A stretch of DNA of 64,000 nucleotides, from positions 1 through 64,000 of the forward strand of contig NZ_JQGJ02000021.1 of NCBI RefSeq assembly GCF_000802155.2, given 5' to 3'. The translations under genes were made by a program, and so were the position numbers. The notes under the pieces are model-generated. The model worked only from the letters and a program-made list of their open reading frames with translations. It had not been told where the DNA came from and made no database searches. This DNA is from Pseudomonas frederiksbergensis. Lineage in GTDB: Bacteria; Pseudomonadota; Gammaproteobacteria; Pseudomonadales; Pseudomonadaceae. Of this stretch, positions 17,661 to 26,469 are shown piece after piece; position 1 is the first letter of the stretch; the number at the start of each line of letters is the position of its first letter.

Positions 17661-19556
17661 TCACCATGGGATGGATAGTTTTACGCGAGCGTCTTTCATA
17701 TCGTTTCCGTGTGCTGCAGTTTGTTGTCGGCAGACTGTGAGATAGGGGTTGTTCAAAGGAACGTCATTGAACAGCCGCAGAGGGTCATTTAGAAGGTAAC
17801 CATGCAGCCTACGTGATTTGCGCGGTCCGGTGACTTCACAGGACCAGATGTTCAGGCCGTTATCCTGCTTTCGGTGTATCTCCAGCTTCTCAAAGCGCTT
17901 CTGCACCCACTGCCAATCCGCCACCTTGTCTTCTTTGGCGAAGACGGCTGACTGTGGGTGTTCCTGTGCGTAACGTTGAAACAGCCCAGGACTCACCAGG
18001 TACACGGTATCGGCCACGGTATGCACCAGAGCCTTCGCATCATTGATGATCAGCTTTCGGTTCTCAATGTGCTGGCGCAGCCAGACCATGAAGTGATCGC
18101 CTGACGGTGGGGGTTGTGAGCCTCGTTCCTGTGAGGCAGGTGCCGATGACGTAGCAGGCACATCAATTTTTTCTTGAGTTGGCTCTTGTTCAGAGGGGGC
18201 GTCCGGTGGTGGCGACAGAATTGGCGCGGTATTTGGTGTGCTGAACAATGCTAGTAGATCGTCCAGGCCATCCGCAGGGGCTGCGGTTGCGGCTGGTGTG
18301 ACTGGTGCGGATGAAGGTGTTCCGGTCGCGGTTACCGTAACTTCCTCGCCACTGGGCGATGTGCTGCGGCCGGACGTTGCTGAAGCAACTTCTTCCTGCG
18401 CCGCCTCTTCCTGTACCACCTCTACAATGCCACTGAATGGGGGTGGGCGCTCTGCGCTTTCCCAGATCAGGGCGGGGGCCAGCCGCAGCAAGGTGAACGT
18501 GTGCGACCAACCACTCTCACTCGTGATTACTGCCTTCCAGATGGCCTTGTCATCGGCTGTTGGCTGAAGCATTCCGTGATCTTGCAGAACGTTGAATACT
18601 GCGGTGTTACTCGATGGGATGCCTTCGATGCCTTGCGAAAGCAGATGCGCGCGCAGCTTGTCTGAGACGGTCTTGCTGACGAGCCATAAGGCGTCCTGTG
18701 TCAGCCAGCCGTCCGAGGCCTGTGGCTGGTTCAACCTCAGCTCCTCCTTGAGCAGGAAGCGCAGGCCTTCCAGCAGTTTGCGTTGCAGTGCATGTTTCGG
18801 CGCCGCCATCGCCCTGGCCGGATCGCCCCCCAACTCCTGAGCGACCGACGCACGGTCAGCTTGGGTGACGAGCTCACCGAGCACGCCGGCATGTTCATAT
18901 CGGCCTGCCAGCACATACAGTAACGACGACCACAGAGCGGGATAGTCGCTGAGCCAGTCCAGGATGTGACCATCAAGCAGGCGGTTGTAGAGTAGTCCGG
19001 TTGCGGCACTGTGCAGCCGGTACTCACGCTCCTTGCGATAGCGGAAGCGGTACGGATGCAACAATGGTCCGTGCCAGGGGTGCCAGGTGTTGCCGTCGGC
19101 ATATTCCACATGAAGGTCGACGGCGATCTTGCCAATGTCGTGCAGGAGCGCTGCGTAGGCAATGGCGGCTGTCCAGGCTTCGGCTTGTGCTACTTGGTCC
19201 TCGGGCGTCGTGCCGGCAGGAAGTAAATGTGACTGCCGCAGCTTCAGTGCATAAGCGACGATTTCCAGCCCGTGGTCGAGCATGCCGCCTGGATAGGCAT
19301 GGTGATGGCTTTCCGACGCGGGGAACTGCTGGACCAGCTCGGCGTAACGTTCCAGTGGTGCGAGATACAGGGACCTGAACTGCTTGCGTGAGAGCGAAGT
19401 ACGTTGCCATATGTGTTCCAGCAACTTCTGCCGGCGTGGGGTGGCCAGCAGCGATGCGGCCGACTCCGGCCGCGTCAGCCCCTTACCTTTTACAGCCGCT
19501 TCCGTGGGCGCCATCGGTGCCGACGCCGAGCGTTGTCGTTGGAACAGCGCGAACAT
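17661..19556 (-). CDS. traI: MobH-family conjugative relaxase TraI
   Basis: A 631-residue relaxase of the TraI_2/DUF1528 (PFGI-1 class) type, expected to nick oriT and lead the transferred strand. The N-terminal half holds the MobH histidine and HD motifs (SESHHHAYPGGMLDHGLEIVAYAL near residue 82; YAALLHDIGKIAVDLHVEYADG near 134). A Pro/Ser/Glu-rich linker (about 380-480) joins the C-terminal DUF1528 domain (HFMVWLRQHIENRKLIINDAKALVHTVADTVYLVSP). Start ATG at 19556 has AGGTGA upstream. The stop lies one base from IS5 debris, where this family usually carries an integrase gene. Confidence 0.9.
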   Translation of the reverse strand: MFALFQRQRSASAPMAPTEAAVKGKGLTRPESAASLLATPRRQKLLEHIWQRTSLSRKQFRSLYLAPLERYAELVQQFPASESHHHAYPGGMLDHGLEIVAYALKLRQSHLLPAGTTPEDQVAQAEAWTAAIAYAALLHDIGKIAVDLHVEYADGNTWHPWHGPLLHPYRFRYRKEREYRLHSAATGLLYNRLLDGHILDWLSDYPALWSSLLYVLAGRYEHAGVLGELVTQADRASVAQELGGDPARAMAAPKHALQRKLLEGLRFLLKEELRLNQPQASDGWLTQDALWLVSKTVSDKLRAHLLSQGIEGIPSSNTAVFNVLQDHGMLQPTADDKAIWKAVITSESGWSHTFTLLRLAPALIWESAERPPPFSGIVEVVQEEAAQEEVASATSGRSTSPSGEEVTVTATGTPSSAPVTPAATAAPADGLDDLLALFSTPNTAPILSPPPDAPSEQEPTQEKIDVPATSSAPASQERGSQPPPSGDHFMVWLRQHIENRKLIINDAKALVHTVADTVYLVSPGLFQRYAQEHPQSAVFAKEDKVADWQWVQKRFEKLEIHRKQDNGLNIWSCEVTGPRKSRRLHGYLLNDPLRLFNDVPLNNPYLTVCRQQTAAHGNDMKDARVKLSIPW

Positions 19557-19584
19557 GATGTCACCTGAAGTTGCGGTGGATGGG

Positions 19585-19680
19585 TAAGCCTTTTCCTTTT
19601 ACGGGTAGAGCCTTTCCCCTTGCCCCCATTCCATTGACCCTTTCCAGCCTTTGACCTTTATCGAAGCCTTTACATGTAGC
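19585..19680. other. direct AAAGGCT-type repeats upstream of traI (oriT candidate)
   Basis: The 225-bp gap between traI and prlF is rich in CCTTT-type direct repeats. Read on the minus strand these are GTAAAGGCTT, ATAAAGGTCAAAGGCTGGAAAGGGTC, GGGGAAAGGCTC and GTAAAAGGAAAAGGCTT. oriT regions of ICEclc-class elements lie near traI (known). That this is the transfer origin is inference. Confidence 0.35.
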
Positions 19681-19783
19681 TCGGCTCGGGGAATCGCTCT
19701 ACAAGCTATCCGACACGGGGTCAGTCCTTTTTTTAGGTAAGCGCGATCCGCCTACCGGCGTCTGAAGATCTCGCCAATCTGTC

Positions 19784-19812
19784 TTGACGAGGAAAGGAAT
19801 ATTCCTTACAAT
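19784..19812 (+). promoter_or_regulatory. prlF-yhaV promoter with palindromic operator
   Basis: -35 TTGACG (19784-19789), a 17-bp spacer and -10 TACAAT (19807-19812) form a near-consensus sigma-70 promoter. The spacer contains the perfect 14-bp palindrome AAGGAATATTCCTT (19794-19807). This placement fits autorepression by the PrlF antitoxin or the PrlF-YhaV complex. Confidence 0.75.
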
Positions 19813-19846
19813 CGGAACAACTGTCATCCAAGGAGCACGCCACGCC

Positions 19847-20167
19847 ATGCCAGCCATTCATGAACTAGCCACGCTCACATCGAAGGGCCAGATCACGCTG
19901 CCCAAGCCGATCCGTCAGGCGTTGGGCGTCGATACCGGCGGCAAGGTAGCGTTCGATCTGGGCGAGGATGGGCAAATTGTCGTCACCCGCGCGAATGCCG
20001 AGCACGAAGATCCGGCCATCGGCGCGTTTCTGAGTCTGTTGGCTCGCGATATCGAGGCTGGCCGGCATGTTCGCGGGTTGCCGGACGAACTGGCTCACGC
20101 CATGCTGATGCAGGTTGGGCATGACGTGAATCTGACCAACGAGATTGACGGCGAAGTTGCGCTCTGA
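19847..20167 (+). CDS. prlF: type II antitoxin PrlF
   Basis: A 106-residue swapped-hairpin AbrB/MazE-fold protein (ATLTSKGQITLPKPIRQALGVDTGGKVAFDLGEDGQIVVTRA at the N-terminus) with an acidic C-terminal tail that would bind and neutralise YhaV. The start at 19847 was chosen for its AAGGAG site at 19830-19835; the open frame extends further upstream but through the promoter. Its stop overlaps the yhaV ATG by one base, indicating translational coupling. It lies between traI and a DUF3742 gene, inside the ICE, and would stabilise the element. Confidence 0.9.
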   Translation: MPAIHELATLTSKGQITLPKPIRQALGVDTGGKVAFDLGEDGQIVVTRANAEHEDPAIGAFLSLLARDIEAGRHVRGLPDELAHAMLMQVGHDVNLTNEIDGEVAL

Positions 20168-20625
20168 TGCAGCGGCATGGATGGACGCTACTCTTCCACG
20201 ACTGTGTGATCGAGCAGATGCAGAAACTGTATGTCGCCGCGCAGCGCGCGGAGCAGAATGACCCGATAGGAGTTGCATCCAATGCCAACGTCAAGCTGTT
20301 CCGAGCCCTGAGCCAACTGGTGCTTGAAATCGTTCCCGGTGAGCCGGCGCGCGATGAGTACCGTCAAGGAAATACACTGGGGCCGGAATACCGCCACTGG
20401 CGAAGGGCCAAGATTGGGAGACGATTTCGGCTGTTCTTCCGTTACGACTCGAGGGCGAAAGTGATTGTCTACGCTTGGGTCAACGATGAGCAAACGCTGC
20501 GGTCCTCGGGGAGTAAGTCCGATCCGTATGCGGTGTTTGAGAAGATGCTGGGCCGTGGAAATCCGCCAGACGACTGGGACGCGTTGGTGACAGCCAGCCG
20601 GCGGGATTGGAGCAAACTGGAGTAA
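20167..20625 (+). CDS. yhaV: type II toxin YhaV (ribonuclease)
   Basis: A 152-residue toxin of the YhaV family, a RelE-like mRNA interferase (known for E. coli YhaV). Conserved stretches include GWTLLFHDCVIEQMQKLY, LGPEYRHWRRAKIGRRFRLFFRYDSRAKVIVYAWVNDE and DPYAVFEKMLGRGNPPDDWD. Length matches the family and no damage is seen. It is coupled to prlF. Confidence 0.92.
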   Translation: MQRHGWTLLFHDCVIEQMQKLYVAAQRAEQNDPIGVASNANVKLFRALSQLVLEIVPGEPARDEYRQGNTLGPEYRHWRRAKIGRRFRLFFRYDSRAKVIVYAWVNDEQTLRSSGSKSDPYAVFEKMLGRGNPPDDWDALVTASRRDWSKLE

Positions 20626-20654
20626 TTGTTCAAGGCGCGTAGCAGGTGATGACT

Positions 20655-21014
20655 ATGAGTACAAGAACTCGCATCAGCAATGCAGAACGCTTCGGCCGCT
20701 GGCTCGGCCGCGGATGGCGTGCTTATGTACGCAGAGAGCGGCGCGTATCGGGCTGGTTGGCTGCGCAAGACGTGCCTACGCCAGCGGCGGCTGGATTGAT
20801 CTGGGGCGTCAAGCTCGCGGTACTGGCTGTGCTGCTCTATACCGTTTTCTGGCTGGCTCTGCTGCTGGTGTTCGGCGTGGCCGCAGCTGGGGTGGCCCGC
20901 AATATCGATTGGGATGTTGAGCAGGAGACCGAGTGGCGCACAGGTGCTAGCGGATTCGGTTTGTATCGTGGCGACGTTCGCATCGATATTGGCGATCCTA
21001 ACGAGGACGATTGA
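20655..21014 (+). CDS. DUF3742 family ICE membrane protein
   Basis: About 119 residues with an Arg-rich N-terminus (RTRISNAERFGRWLGRGWRAYVRRERRVSGWLAAQ), two adjacent hydrophobic helices (GLIWGVKLAVLAVLLYTVFWLALLLVFGVAAAG) and an acidic tail. Matches the DUF3742 family found beside traI/traG in this ICE class; role unknown. Start at 20655 fits AGCAGG at 20641; ATG 20649 and GTG 20646 are alternatives. It converges with traG. Confidence 0.75.
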   Translation: MSTRTRISNAERFGRWLGRGWRAYVRRERRVSGWLAAQDVPTPAAAGLIWGVKLAVLAVLLYTVFWLALLLVFGVAAAGVARNIDWDVEQETEWRTGASGFGLYRGDVRIDIGDPNEDD

Positions 21015-21031
21015 TACGCCGGACTCGCTCT

Positions 21032-22549
21032 TTATTTCAGGGGGCTCGAAATCGTCCCCGGTCCCTTAGAACCAGCGGTTTTTGCCCCATCCGTTCCCAT
21101 CGTCATTATCTGGACAAGATTTCCAGCGCGTACACCAGCCCAGCTTAATGCTCCTACCCAGAATCCGGGCAACACAATGAACATCGTCCCCATGACGAAG
21201 TTCAGCAACAGATCGCCAAAGGCGTTGTTCAACCCCATCACCGGATCGAAATTAGTGACGGGCCGGTTCCAACCCCAGCCCGAGCCGTAGAGCGCGTCGA
21301 GGATGGTGCTGTCGATCCAGCGAGCGAGCTTGAACCAGAAGTCGACGAAGAACAGCGCGAACTGGACCATGCTGACGGTGACCACCGTCTTCAGGTCGTA
21401 GGTGCCCATCAACAGCACCAGCGGGATGAAGATCACCAAGGCCATCTTCAGCAGCGACAACACCATTGGCAGGGCCTGGCGCACCACGTCCATCGCCGGA
21501 AATGCAGGAACGGCTCCCACCGCAAGACCTACGTCGCCCGCCGTGCGGGTAACGATGTTCGGCAGGGTCTTGTCGATCTGGCCACCATAGTCGGTGTAAA
21601 CCGTTCCCTGATTGAGCTTCTGTTGGCGCGGGGAGGCGATCGCACGGATCACCGAGTCATCCACTTCGGCACGACTCAAGAATCCGGCCCATCCGGCCAT
21701 TCGGTTGAGCAGGCTGGGGTCGACTTGGGCCAATAGCCGTGTGCGCAACCCGTTACTGCCATCGCTCCACCACTGATGACATGTTGGATAACCCGCGCCG
21801 CTCGGCACCTGTGCGAGCCCGGCGTCTCGGTTGCTATCGTAGGGCCAGCCATCACGGGGTGTCTTGGCATGGTATGTGTCGTAGAAACCGTTGGTGTTGA
21901 CGAAGTAACTGGAGCCGATCCAGGTCACGTCATGCACCTGTGCTTCATCCAGTTCCGGTCGACTCATGAACAATTTCGCCCTGGCGGGTCCATAGCAGTC
22001 GTGGGTAAAGTCCGCCACGTCCTGCGCGAGGACAGGGTCGGCAATGCGCGTGGCGTTGATCTCCATCCTCATTTGCCGCAGATCTGTTCCGCACGGGATC
22101 GCTGCCACCGAGGCCCCTGTCACCGCGCGGGAGAGCGCATGCATGAAGGCCCACCACACCGGCACCTTGGCACTCTGGTTGTTGAGCGTGCTGAATGACT
22201 GCGACCAGCCGGTATCCGTAGGTTGCGGAATATTAACCTGGCACTGTGCCGATCGCGCCTGGTCGTACTTGATCGTGCCGAGGTCAATATCGATAAACGG
22301 GATGCCGGCGAACATCAGCACGACGATGGCCACCCAGATGCGGTTCTCTATGCGCATCGAGGACAGTACGCCCTTATTGCCTTCATCGGCCCCTTCAGTA
22401 CGTGCTTTGAGCCATTCCTGGATAATAATGGCTATAAAGGGAATGGCGAACACGCCGCTGGAGACCAGCACCGACCAGATGCCGTTGTGGACGATCCAGG
22501 CAACCAGCGTCAGGTAATACTCCAAGTAGTCGGTCGTGAAAAGCGTCAT
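21032..22549 (-). CDS. traG: conjugal transfer protein TraG (N-terminal-domain type)
   Basis: A 505-residue inner-membrane protein. It has a hydrophobic N-terminus (DYLEYYLTLVAWIVHNGIWSVLVSSGVFAIPFIAIIIQEWL), a central periplasmic region with several cysteines, and C-terminal membrane segments (VLSLLKMALVIFIPLVLLMGTY; LLLNFVMGTMFIVLPGFWVGALSWAG). This is the TraG_N-type mating-pair-stabilisation protein of F-like and ICE systems. It is the last gene of the minus-strand transfer operon before traI and follows the 116-residue gene by 15 bp. Confidence 0.85.
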   Translation of the reverse strand: MTLFTTDYLEYYLTLVAWIVHNGIWSVLVSSGVFAIPFIAIIIQEWLKARTEGADEGNKGVLSSMRIENRIWVAIVVLMFAGIPFIDIDLGTIKYDQARSAQCQVNIPQPTDTGWSQSFSTLNNQSAKVPVWWAFMHALSRAVTGASVAAIPCGTDLRQMRMEINATRIADPVLAQDVADFTHDCYGPARAKLFMSRPELDEAQVHDVTWIGSSYFVNTNGFYDTYHAKTPRDGWPYDSNRDAGLAQVPSGAGYPTCHQWWSDGSNGLRTRLLAQVDPSLLNRMAGWAGFLSRAEVDDSVIRAIASPRQQKLNQGTVYTDYGGQIDKTLPNIVTRTAGDVGLAVGAVPAFPAMDVVRQALPMVLSLLKMALVIFIPLVLLMGTYDLKTVVTVSMVQFALFFVDFWFKLARWIDSTILDALYGSGWGWNRPVTNFDPVMGLNNAFGDLLLNFVMGTMFIVLPGFWVGALSWAGVRAGNLVQIMTMGTDGAKTAGSKGPGTISSPLK

Positions 22550-22564
22550 GTTCCAGGTCTCCCG

Positions 22565-22915
22565 CTAGACCGCCTGCATCAGCAGGCTGGCCTCCAGTGC
22601 GATGATCGCGATGACGCCGGCGATCTCGGTACGTAGCAGCCGGCGCTGTGTCGAGGCATCAGATTCGCGTGCCAGCAACCGACGGCGCATCCACACCCAG
22701 CCATAGACAGTCGCCCCGTAGAGGCAGAACCGCCACAGCAGGAAGTAGCCAGCCGCGTTCGTCAGCCAGCGTTCCCAGCCGGCAATGCTGCCGACCAGAT
22801 AGAGGCCAGCGATGTTGGCCGCCACTGCCAGCGCAACGAGCAGCAGCGTCCATAGCAATGCCCTGGCGACACGGCTGTTGAGGGGCCAGCGCGGGCGTAG
22901 CGATGCTGCGTTCAT
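22565..22915 (-). CDS. small ICE membrane protein, unknown
   Basis: 116 residues with three or four hydrophobic helices (ALLWTLLLVALAVAANIAGLYLVGSI; WLTNAAGYFLLWRFCLYGATVYGWVW; LRTEIAGVIAIIALEASLLMQAV). It overlaps the upstream PFL_4711-type gene by 4 bp (ATGA), so it is co-translated with the transfer genes. No family is recognised beyond its position; it may be a T4SS membrane component. Confidence 0.75.
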   Translation of the reverse strand: MNAASLRPRWPLNSRVARALLWTLLLVALAVAANIAGLYLVGSIAGWERWLTNAAGYFLLWRFCLYGATVYGWVWMRRRLLARESDASTQRRLLRTEIAGVIAIIALEASLLMQAV

Positions 22916-24300
22916 GGCGTGCCTCCTGGATGGGAGCGCTGTAACTGGTTGAGGCGATCCGGCACCGGGTCGCCCTCGTAGATACCACGCGAGCCTGACG
23001 CGCGTGTGCCATGGCGCTGAATGATCGTCATCGGCGAGTTGTTTGCCAGCTCGCGTCTGATCTCCAATTCGGTTTTGAGGTTGAGGATTTCGCGGTCGAG
23101 CGTGTCGCTTTCATGATTGACCGCATCGACGGCCAACTGGTTGGCCGCGACATTGGGTTCTTTCTTGCCGGTCAGCAGCGTACGTTGCAGCAGCAGAGCC
23201 TTCTCCAATACGGAGGACAACGCGACCTCCGAGGCCAGACGTCTGGCCAGGATGTCCTGGTCGGGTTCATCGCGCAGCGCTTCGATAACGCCGCGGGTAA
23301 CCGGCAAGGATGTACTGCCGGCTGCACGCAAGTTCTCAGCGGTGGTATGGCGGGCGCCGCTGATCAATTCCTGCAGCGTTTCCAGCTTGGCCTCGTACTC
23401 TTCCTGAATCAGCGGCGTCAACCCGACGCCTGGCACGGTCTGGGTCTTGGTGCAGATCGCGCAGGTGCGCTGCTCCTGTTCGCCGAGCACGCGTGTGGCC
23501 CAGTCGGTGGCCGCTTGCGGCGACGACCAGGTCTGGCAGGCCAGGCTATTACAGCTCGTCGGGTCGATGGATGTTGGGTCGGTTGCACTGCGGCCATTGA
23601 CCAGGTTGTAGCCGGCACGCGTTACATCGCGGATCACTTTGATCGACGGCTGGCCGGCACCGCCAGCATTGCCGCCGCCCACCCACGGCACGCCATCCTT
23701 GCCCCGGCTGGTCTCAGCCTGTTCGATGGCTGACACCGCGTCAGTGCTCGCAACCGCCTGGCGCAACGCCATCCCCTCGGCGAGCTGGCTCCAGCTCATC
23801 TGTCCGCCTGCCGTGTCGGCCATCTTCTCGGCCATCGCGCGGCAGGTCAGTTTGGAACGATCGAAATCGAGCCTGGCCTGAAGAATACCGTTGGTCAACA
23901 GGTTGTAGAGGCCGGGGTCTGCCCGCTGAATGATCAGCGCCGGCAACGATGCGACCGCGCTCGTCGCGTTCTGGATCACGCTGCTCATGATGTTCTGAAA
24001 GCCATTGGTGAGGCCGTTGAGCTGATTCTGGATGGTGGTGCTGATGTTCATGTCACCGCACATCAGGTTGCTGTTCCAGCCCGCGCCCACACCGAGAGCA
24101 TGCATGCCGGCCGCGCGGCTCATGGACACCGCGCTGCCGCCACCAATCGAATACATGAGGTCGTCGCCAATCACGCTGCCGCTGTTCTGGAAACCGTTGG
24201 GTTGGGCCGATACCAGATTGCTGACCAGCACCAGCGCGCTGGCCAGAAGGGTTATCTGCCACCGCAACGGCAAATGGAAGAGGGTGACAGGACGCTTCAT
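22912..24300 (-). CDS. ICE conjugation protein, PFL_4711 family (TIGR03755-type)
   Basis: 462 residues with a signal peptide (MKRPVTLFHLPLRWQITLLASALVLVSNLVSA) and a periplasmic body beginning QPNGFQNSGSVIGDDLMYSIGGGSAVSMSRA. Cysteine pairs occur (SCNSLACQTW; CAICTK). Start at 24300 was chosen for the GAGGGG site 9 bp upstream. Together with the PFL_4710 and PFL_4709 genes it forms the conserved block thought to build or stabilise the mating pore. Confidence 0.85.
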   Translation of the reverse strand: MKRPVTLFHLPLRWQITLLASALVLVSNLVSAQPNGFQNSGSVIGDDLMYSIGGGSAVSMSRAAGMHALGVGAGWNSNLMCGDMNISTTIQNQLNGLTNGFQNIMSSVIQNATSAVASLPALIIQRADPGLYNLLTNGILQARLDFDRSKLTCRAMAEKMADTAGGQMSWSQLAEGMALRQAVASTDAVSAIEQAETSRGKDGVPWVGGGNAGGAGQPSIKVIRDVTRAGYNLVNGRSATDPTSIDPTSCNSLACQTWSSPQAATDWATRVLGEQEQRTCAICTKTQTVPGVGLTPLIQEEYEAKLETLQELISGARHTTAENLRAAGSTSLPVTRGVIEALRDEPDQDILARRLASEVALSSVLEKALLLQRTLLTGKKEPNVAANQLAVDAVNHESDTLDREILNLKTELEIRRELANNSPMTIIQRHGTRASGSRGIYEGDPVPDRLNQLQRSHPGGTP

Positions 24301-24310
24301 TGTTTTCCCC

Positions 24311-25246
24311 TCAGTTGAAGTCTGTACTGCCGAGGAACGTCTGCCCGCGGCGTTCGCAACAGCTGTATGGGCGCCAAAGCGCCCAGGCATAATCACCTTG
24401 CTGGGCCTGGGCCAGCGGTTCGCTGTGGGGGAACACCATGCAGCGGTTGGAAAGACGCGGCGTCAGCTCCTGCCACTTGCCGGTCGAGGCATTGCTTTCC
24501 TCCAGCGCTCCGGCCGGCCAGTAACCGGGCTGCGAGTTCGCGAGCAATGGCTGATAGACATGCAATTGCCCCCGCCGGGTGACGATGTCCCCGGCGCGTT
24601 GGGCGACCACGGCGCCGGCCTTGTAATCGTCGACCTGATGCAGAAATCCGCCGCGCGGATAGATGGCGCCCCACAGGTTGAACGTGCTGCGTGTGCCGAT
24701 CTCGCGCATGCCCGGAATCAGGGCCTCTGGGTACACGGCTTCGGGCACGTTGTAGCGCCAGGCCACGGTGTCGAGCGTGCTCAGCAGGTACGGCATAAAC
24801 GCAGTGCCGGCACCTTTGCAGGCGTAACCTGAGGTGCTGGCAAATTGGCCGAACACATGGCCGCCGGGATGGCCGATCACGTCGGCGTTCTTGAACTTCG
24901 CCATGTTGCTTTCATTGTCATGGTTCGTCGTGCCGTCGCCGCCTGCCTGGGCCGTCACGTTGGGGGCGCTCATGGCCCGCACTTCGATCCACGGGTTCTC
25001 ACCGGTGTTGGAGTAATTCGAAACCACGGCATCCGGAATGTAGTGGCGCACCTTGGTGGACGTCCGCACCGAGCAGCCGAACGGCGTACAGAACAGCCAA
25101 TAGCAGATCCCTACCACTCGGTATTCCAGGCACGATGGGGACAAAGTGGAAGACACGATGGTCGCGGTGTTGAGCGCGAACGATGACGAGGCGGCAGTCA
25201 ACAAAATGGTGGCGATGCCGGTACGCCGAAGACGGGCGCACTTCAT
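24311..25246 (-). CDS. ICE conjugation protein, PFL_4710 family (TraU-like)
   Basis: 311 residues with a signal peptide (MKCARLRRTGIATILLTAASSSFA), then a Cys-rich secreted body (SPSCLEYRVVGICYWLFCTPFGCSVRTSTKVRHYIPDAVVS). The cysteine-rich TraU-type layout suggests a periplasmic factor for pilus or pore assembly that needs disulfide formation, matching the DsbA-like protein in the operon. Start overlaps the stop of the PFL_4709-type gene (ATGA). Confidence 0.85.
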   Translation of the reverse strand: MKCARLRRTGIATILLTAASSSFALNTATIVSSTLSPSCLEYRVVGICYWLFCTPFGCSVRTSTKVRHYIPDAVVSNYSNTGENPWIEVRAMSAPNVTAQAGGDGTTNHDNESNMAKFKNADVIGHPGGHVFGQFASTSGYACKGAGTAFMPYLLSTLDTVAWRYNVPEAVYPEALIPGMREIGTRSTFNLWGAIYPRGGFLHQVDDYKAGAVVAQRAGDIVTRRGQLHVYQPLLANSQPGYWPAGALEESNASTGKWQELTPRLSNRCMVFPHSEPLAQAQQGDYAWALWRPYSCCERRGQTFLGSTDFN

Positions 25247-25662
25247 GGTTGAGTCCTTCGGTAGGCCTCGATGCGTGCGATCGCCTTGGCGACGCCCGGC
25301 TCGCCATAAACTACGTAGCGTTGATCCACGACGATGGCGGGGAGAGAGGTAATGCCCAAGCTCCAGGCATCGGTCACGTCCTGGTAGGTCCTGGCCAGAC
25401 GCTGCTCCAGCGCGGGGCCGCCGTGCTTGAGGCGCTGCTGTACCAAGAGTGACGCTTGCTGGACATCACGTGGAAGATCGGTCGACAGTTCGGTTTCAAT
25501 ACGCGCGGGTGCATCCAGCTCGATCAGTCGGTCAGGTGTACCTTGCACGGGATGTTGGCGGTCGGTGATGACCCAGATATCCATTGCACTAGCCGCAGAG
25601 GCACACAGCGCAATGGCCAAGGCCAGGCACCTGTTCGGGCCGGGGGAAAGAGAACACAACAT
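25243..25662 (-). CDS. ICE protein, PFL_4709 family (TIGR03757-type)
   Basis: 139 residues: an N-terminal export signal (CLALAIALCASAASA) and a thioredoxin-like-sized periplasmic body (MDIWVITDRQHPVQGTPDRLIELDAPARIETELSTDL; VTDAWSLGITSLPAIVVDQRYVVYGEPGVAKAIARI). The motif ITSLPAIVVD resembles the cis-Pro region of TrbC/TraW-like folds, though the family's function is not established. It heads the 4709-4710-4711 block. Confidence 0.82.
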   Translation of the reverse strand: MLCSLSPGPNRCLALAIALCASAASAMDIWVITDRQHPVQGTPDRLIELDAPARIETELSTDLPRDVQQASLLVQQRLKHGGPALEQRLARTYQDVTDAWSLGITSLPAIVVDQRYVVYGEPGVAKAIARIEAYRRTQP

Positions 25663-25856
25663 GGCGCAGCATCCGGTGGTTCATGACCTCGGTAGTGCAA
25701 CGCATCGCGCTTAACGCGACAACAAACAATCAGAAATGGGAGGTGCCCGGTTTCCATGCACCTATGAATCGCGGTATTTCGTGGACAGCAGATGCCCCAT
25801 CGAAAGCATCGCTTCCGATGGGGTGTTGGAGCGTCAGCAAGCTGGCGCGAAGAGGA

Positions 25857-26354
25857 TCAGATCAATCCGTGTTCGGCGAACGAATAAGGATCGCCTTTCC
25901 CGATGATGAAGTGATCCAGCAGACGGATATCGACCTGTCCCAATATCTCCTTCAATCGCTGGGTCAACGTTTCGTCCGCCGTACTGGGTTCAGTGCAGCC
26001 GGAAGGATGATTGTGGCAGAGCACCAGAGCGGCGGCGTTATGGTCCAGACAACGCTTGAGCACCACCCGTGGATAGACGCTGGCGCTGTCGATGGTGCCT
26101 TGGAACAAGGGCTCGTAGGCCAACACCTGATGCTTCGCATCGAGAAACACGGCGCCAAAGACTTCATGCGGCTGTGCTGCGATTTTCAGCTGCAGGAAAT
26201 TGCGCACATCCTCCGGGCTTTGCAGCGAGGGGCCACGCTTGAATACTCGCTGCTCAAGGATGAGCAATGCCTGTTCGATGATTTGGTCGTCGTCCGGTGT
26301 CGCGATGCGATTGAGTGAAGCATGACCACTGATCATGGCGAGGGATGTGGACAT
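25857..26354 (-). CDS. radC: RadC-family JAB/MPN protein
   Basis: 165 residues. The JAMM metal-binding signature is intact: CHNHPSGCTEPSTADE, with an upstream glutamate in HEVFGAVFLDAKHQVL. Despite the historic name, RadC proteins have no proven repair role; ICEs and plasmids carry them often. Start at 26354 follows the near-perfect site TAAGGAGG. The preceding structured leader (26470-26558) is described separately. 25663-25856, on the 3' side, holds an 8-bp inverted repeat (CCCCATCG/CGATGGGG, 25797-25825) and no gene. Confidence 0.9.
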   Translation of the reverse strand: MSTSLAMISGHASLNRIATPDDDQIIEQALLILEQRVFKRGPSLQSPEDVRNFLQLKIAAQPHEVFGAVFLDAKHQVLAYEPLFQGTIDSASVYPRVVLKRCLDHNAAALVLCHNHPSGCTEPSTADETLTQRLKEILGQVDIRLLDHFIIGKGDPYSFAEHGLI

Positions 26355-26469
26355 GGGAACCTCCTTAGGAATTGGAGGCAGCCGTCCCTGGAGGGCGGAC
26401 CCTCCGGAGACAATGACGATAGGCATCCGCCACCGTTTGCACGGATGACCGTTCGCTCGGGGGATGCGT

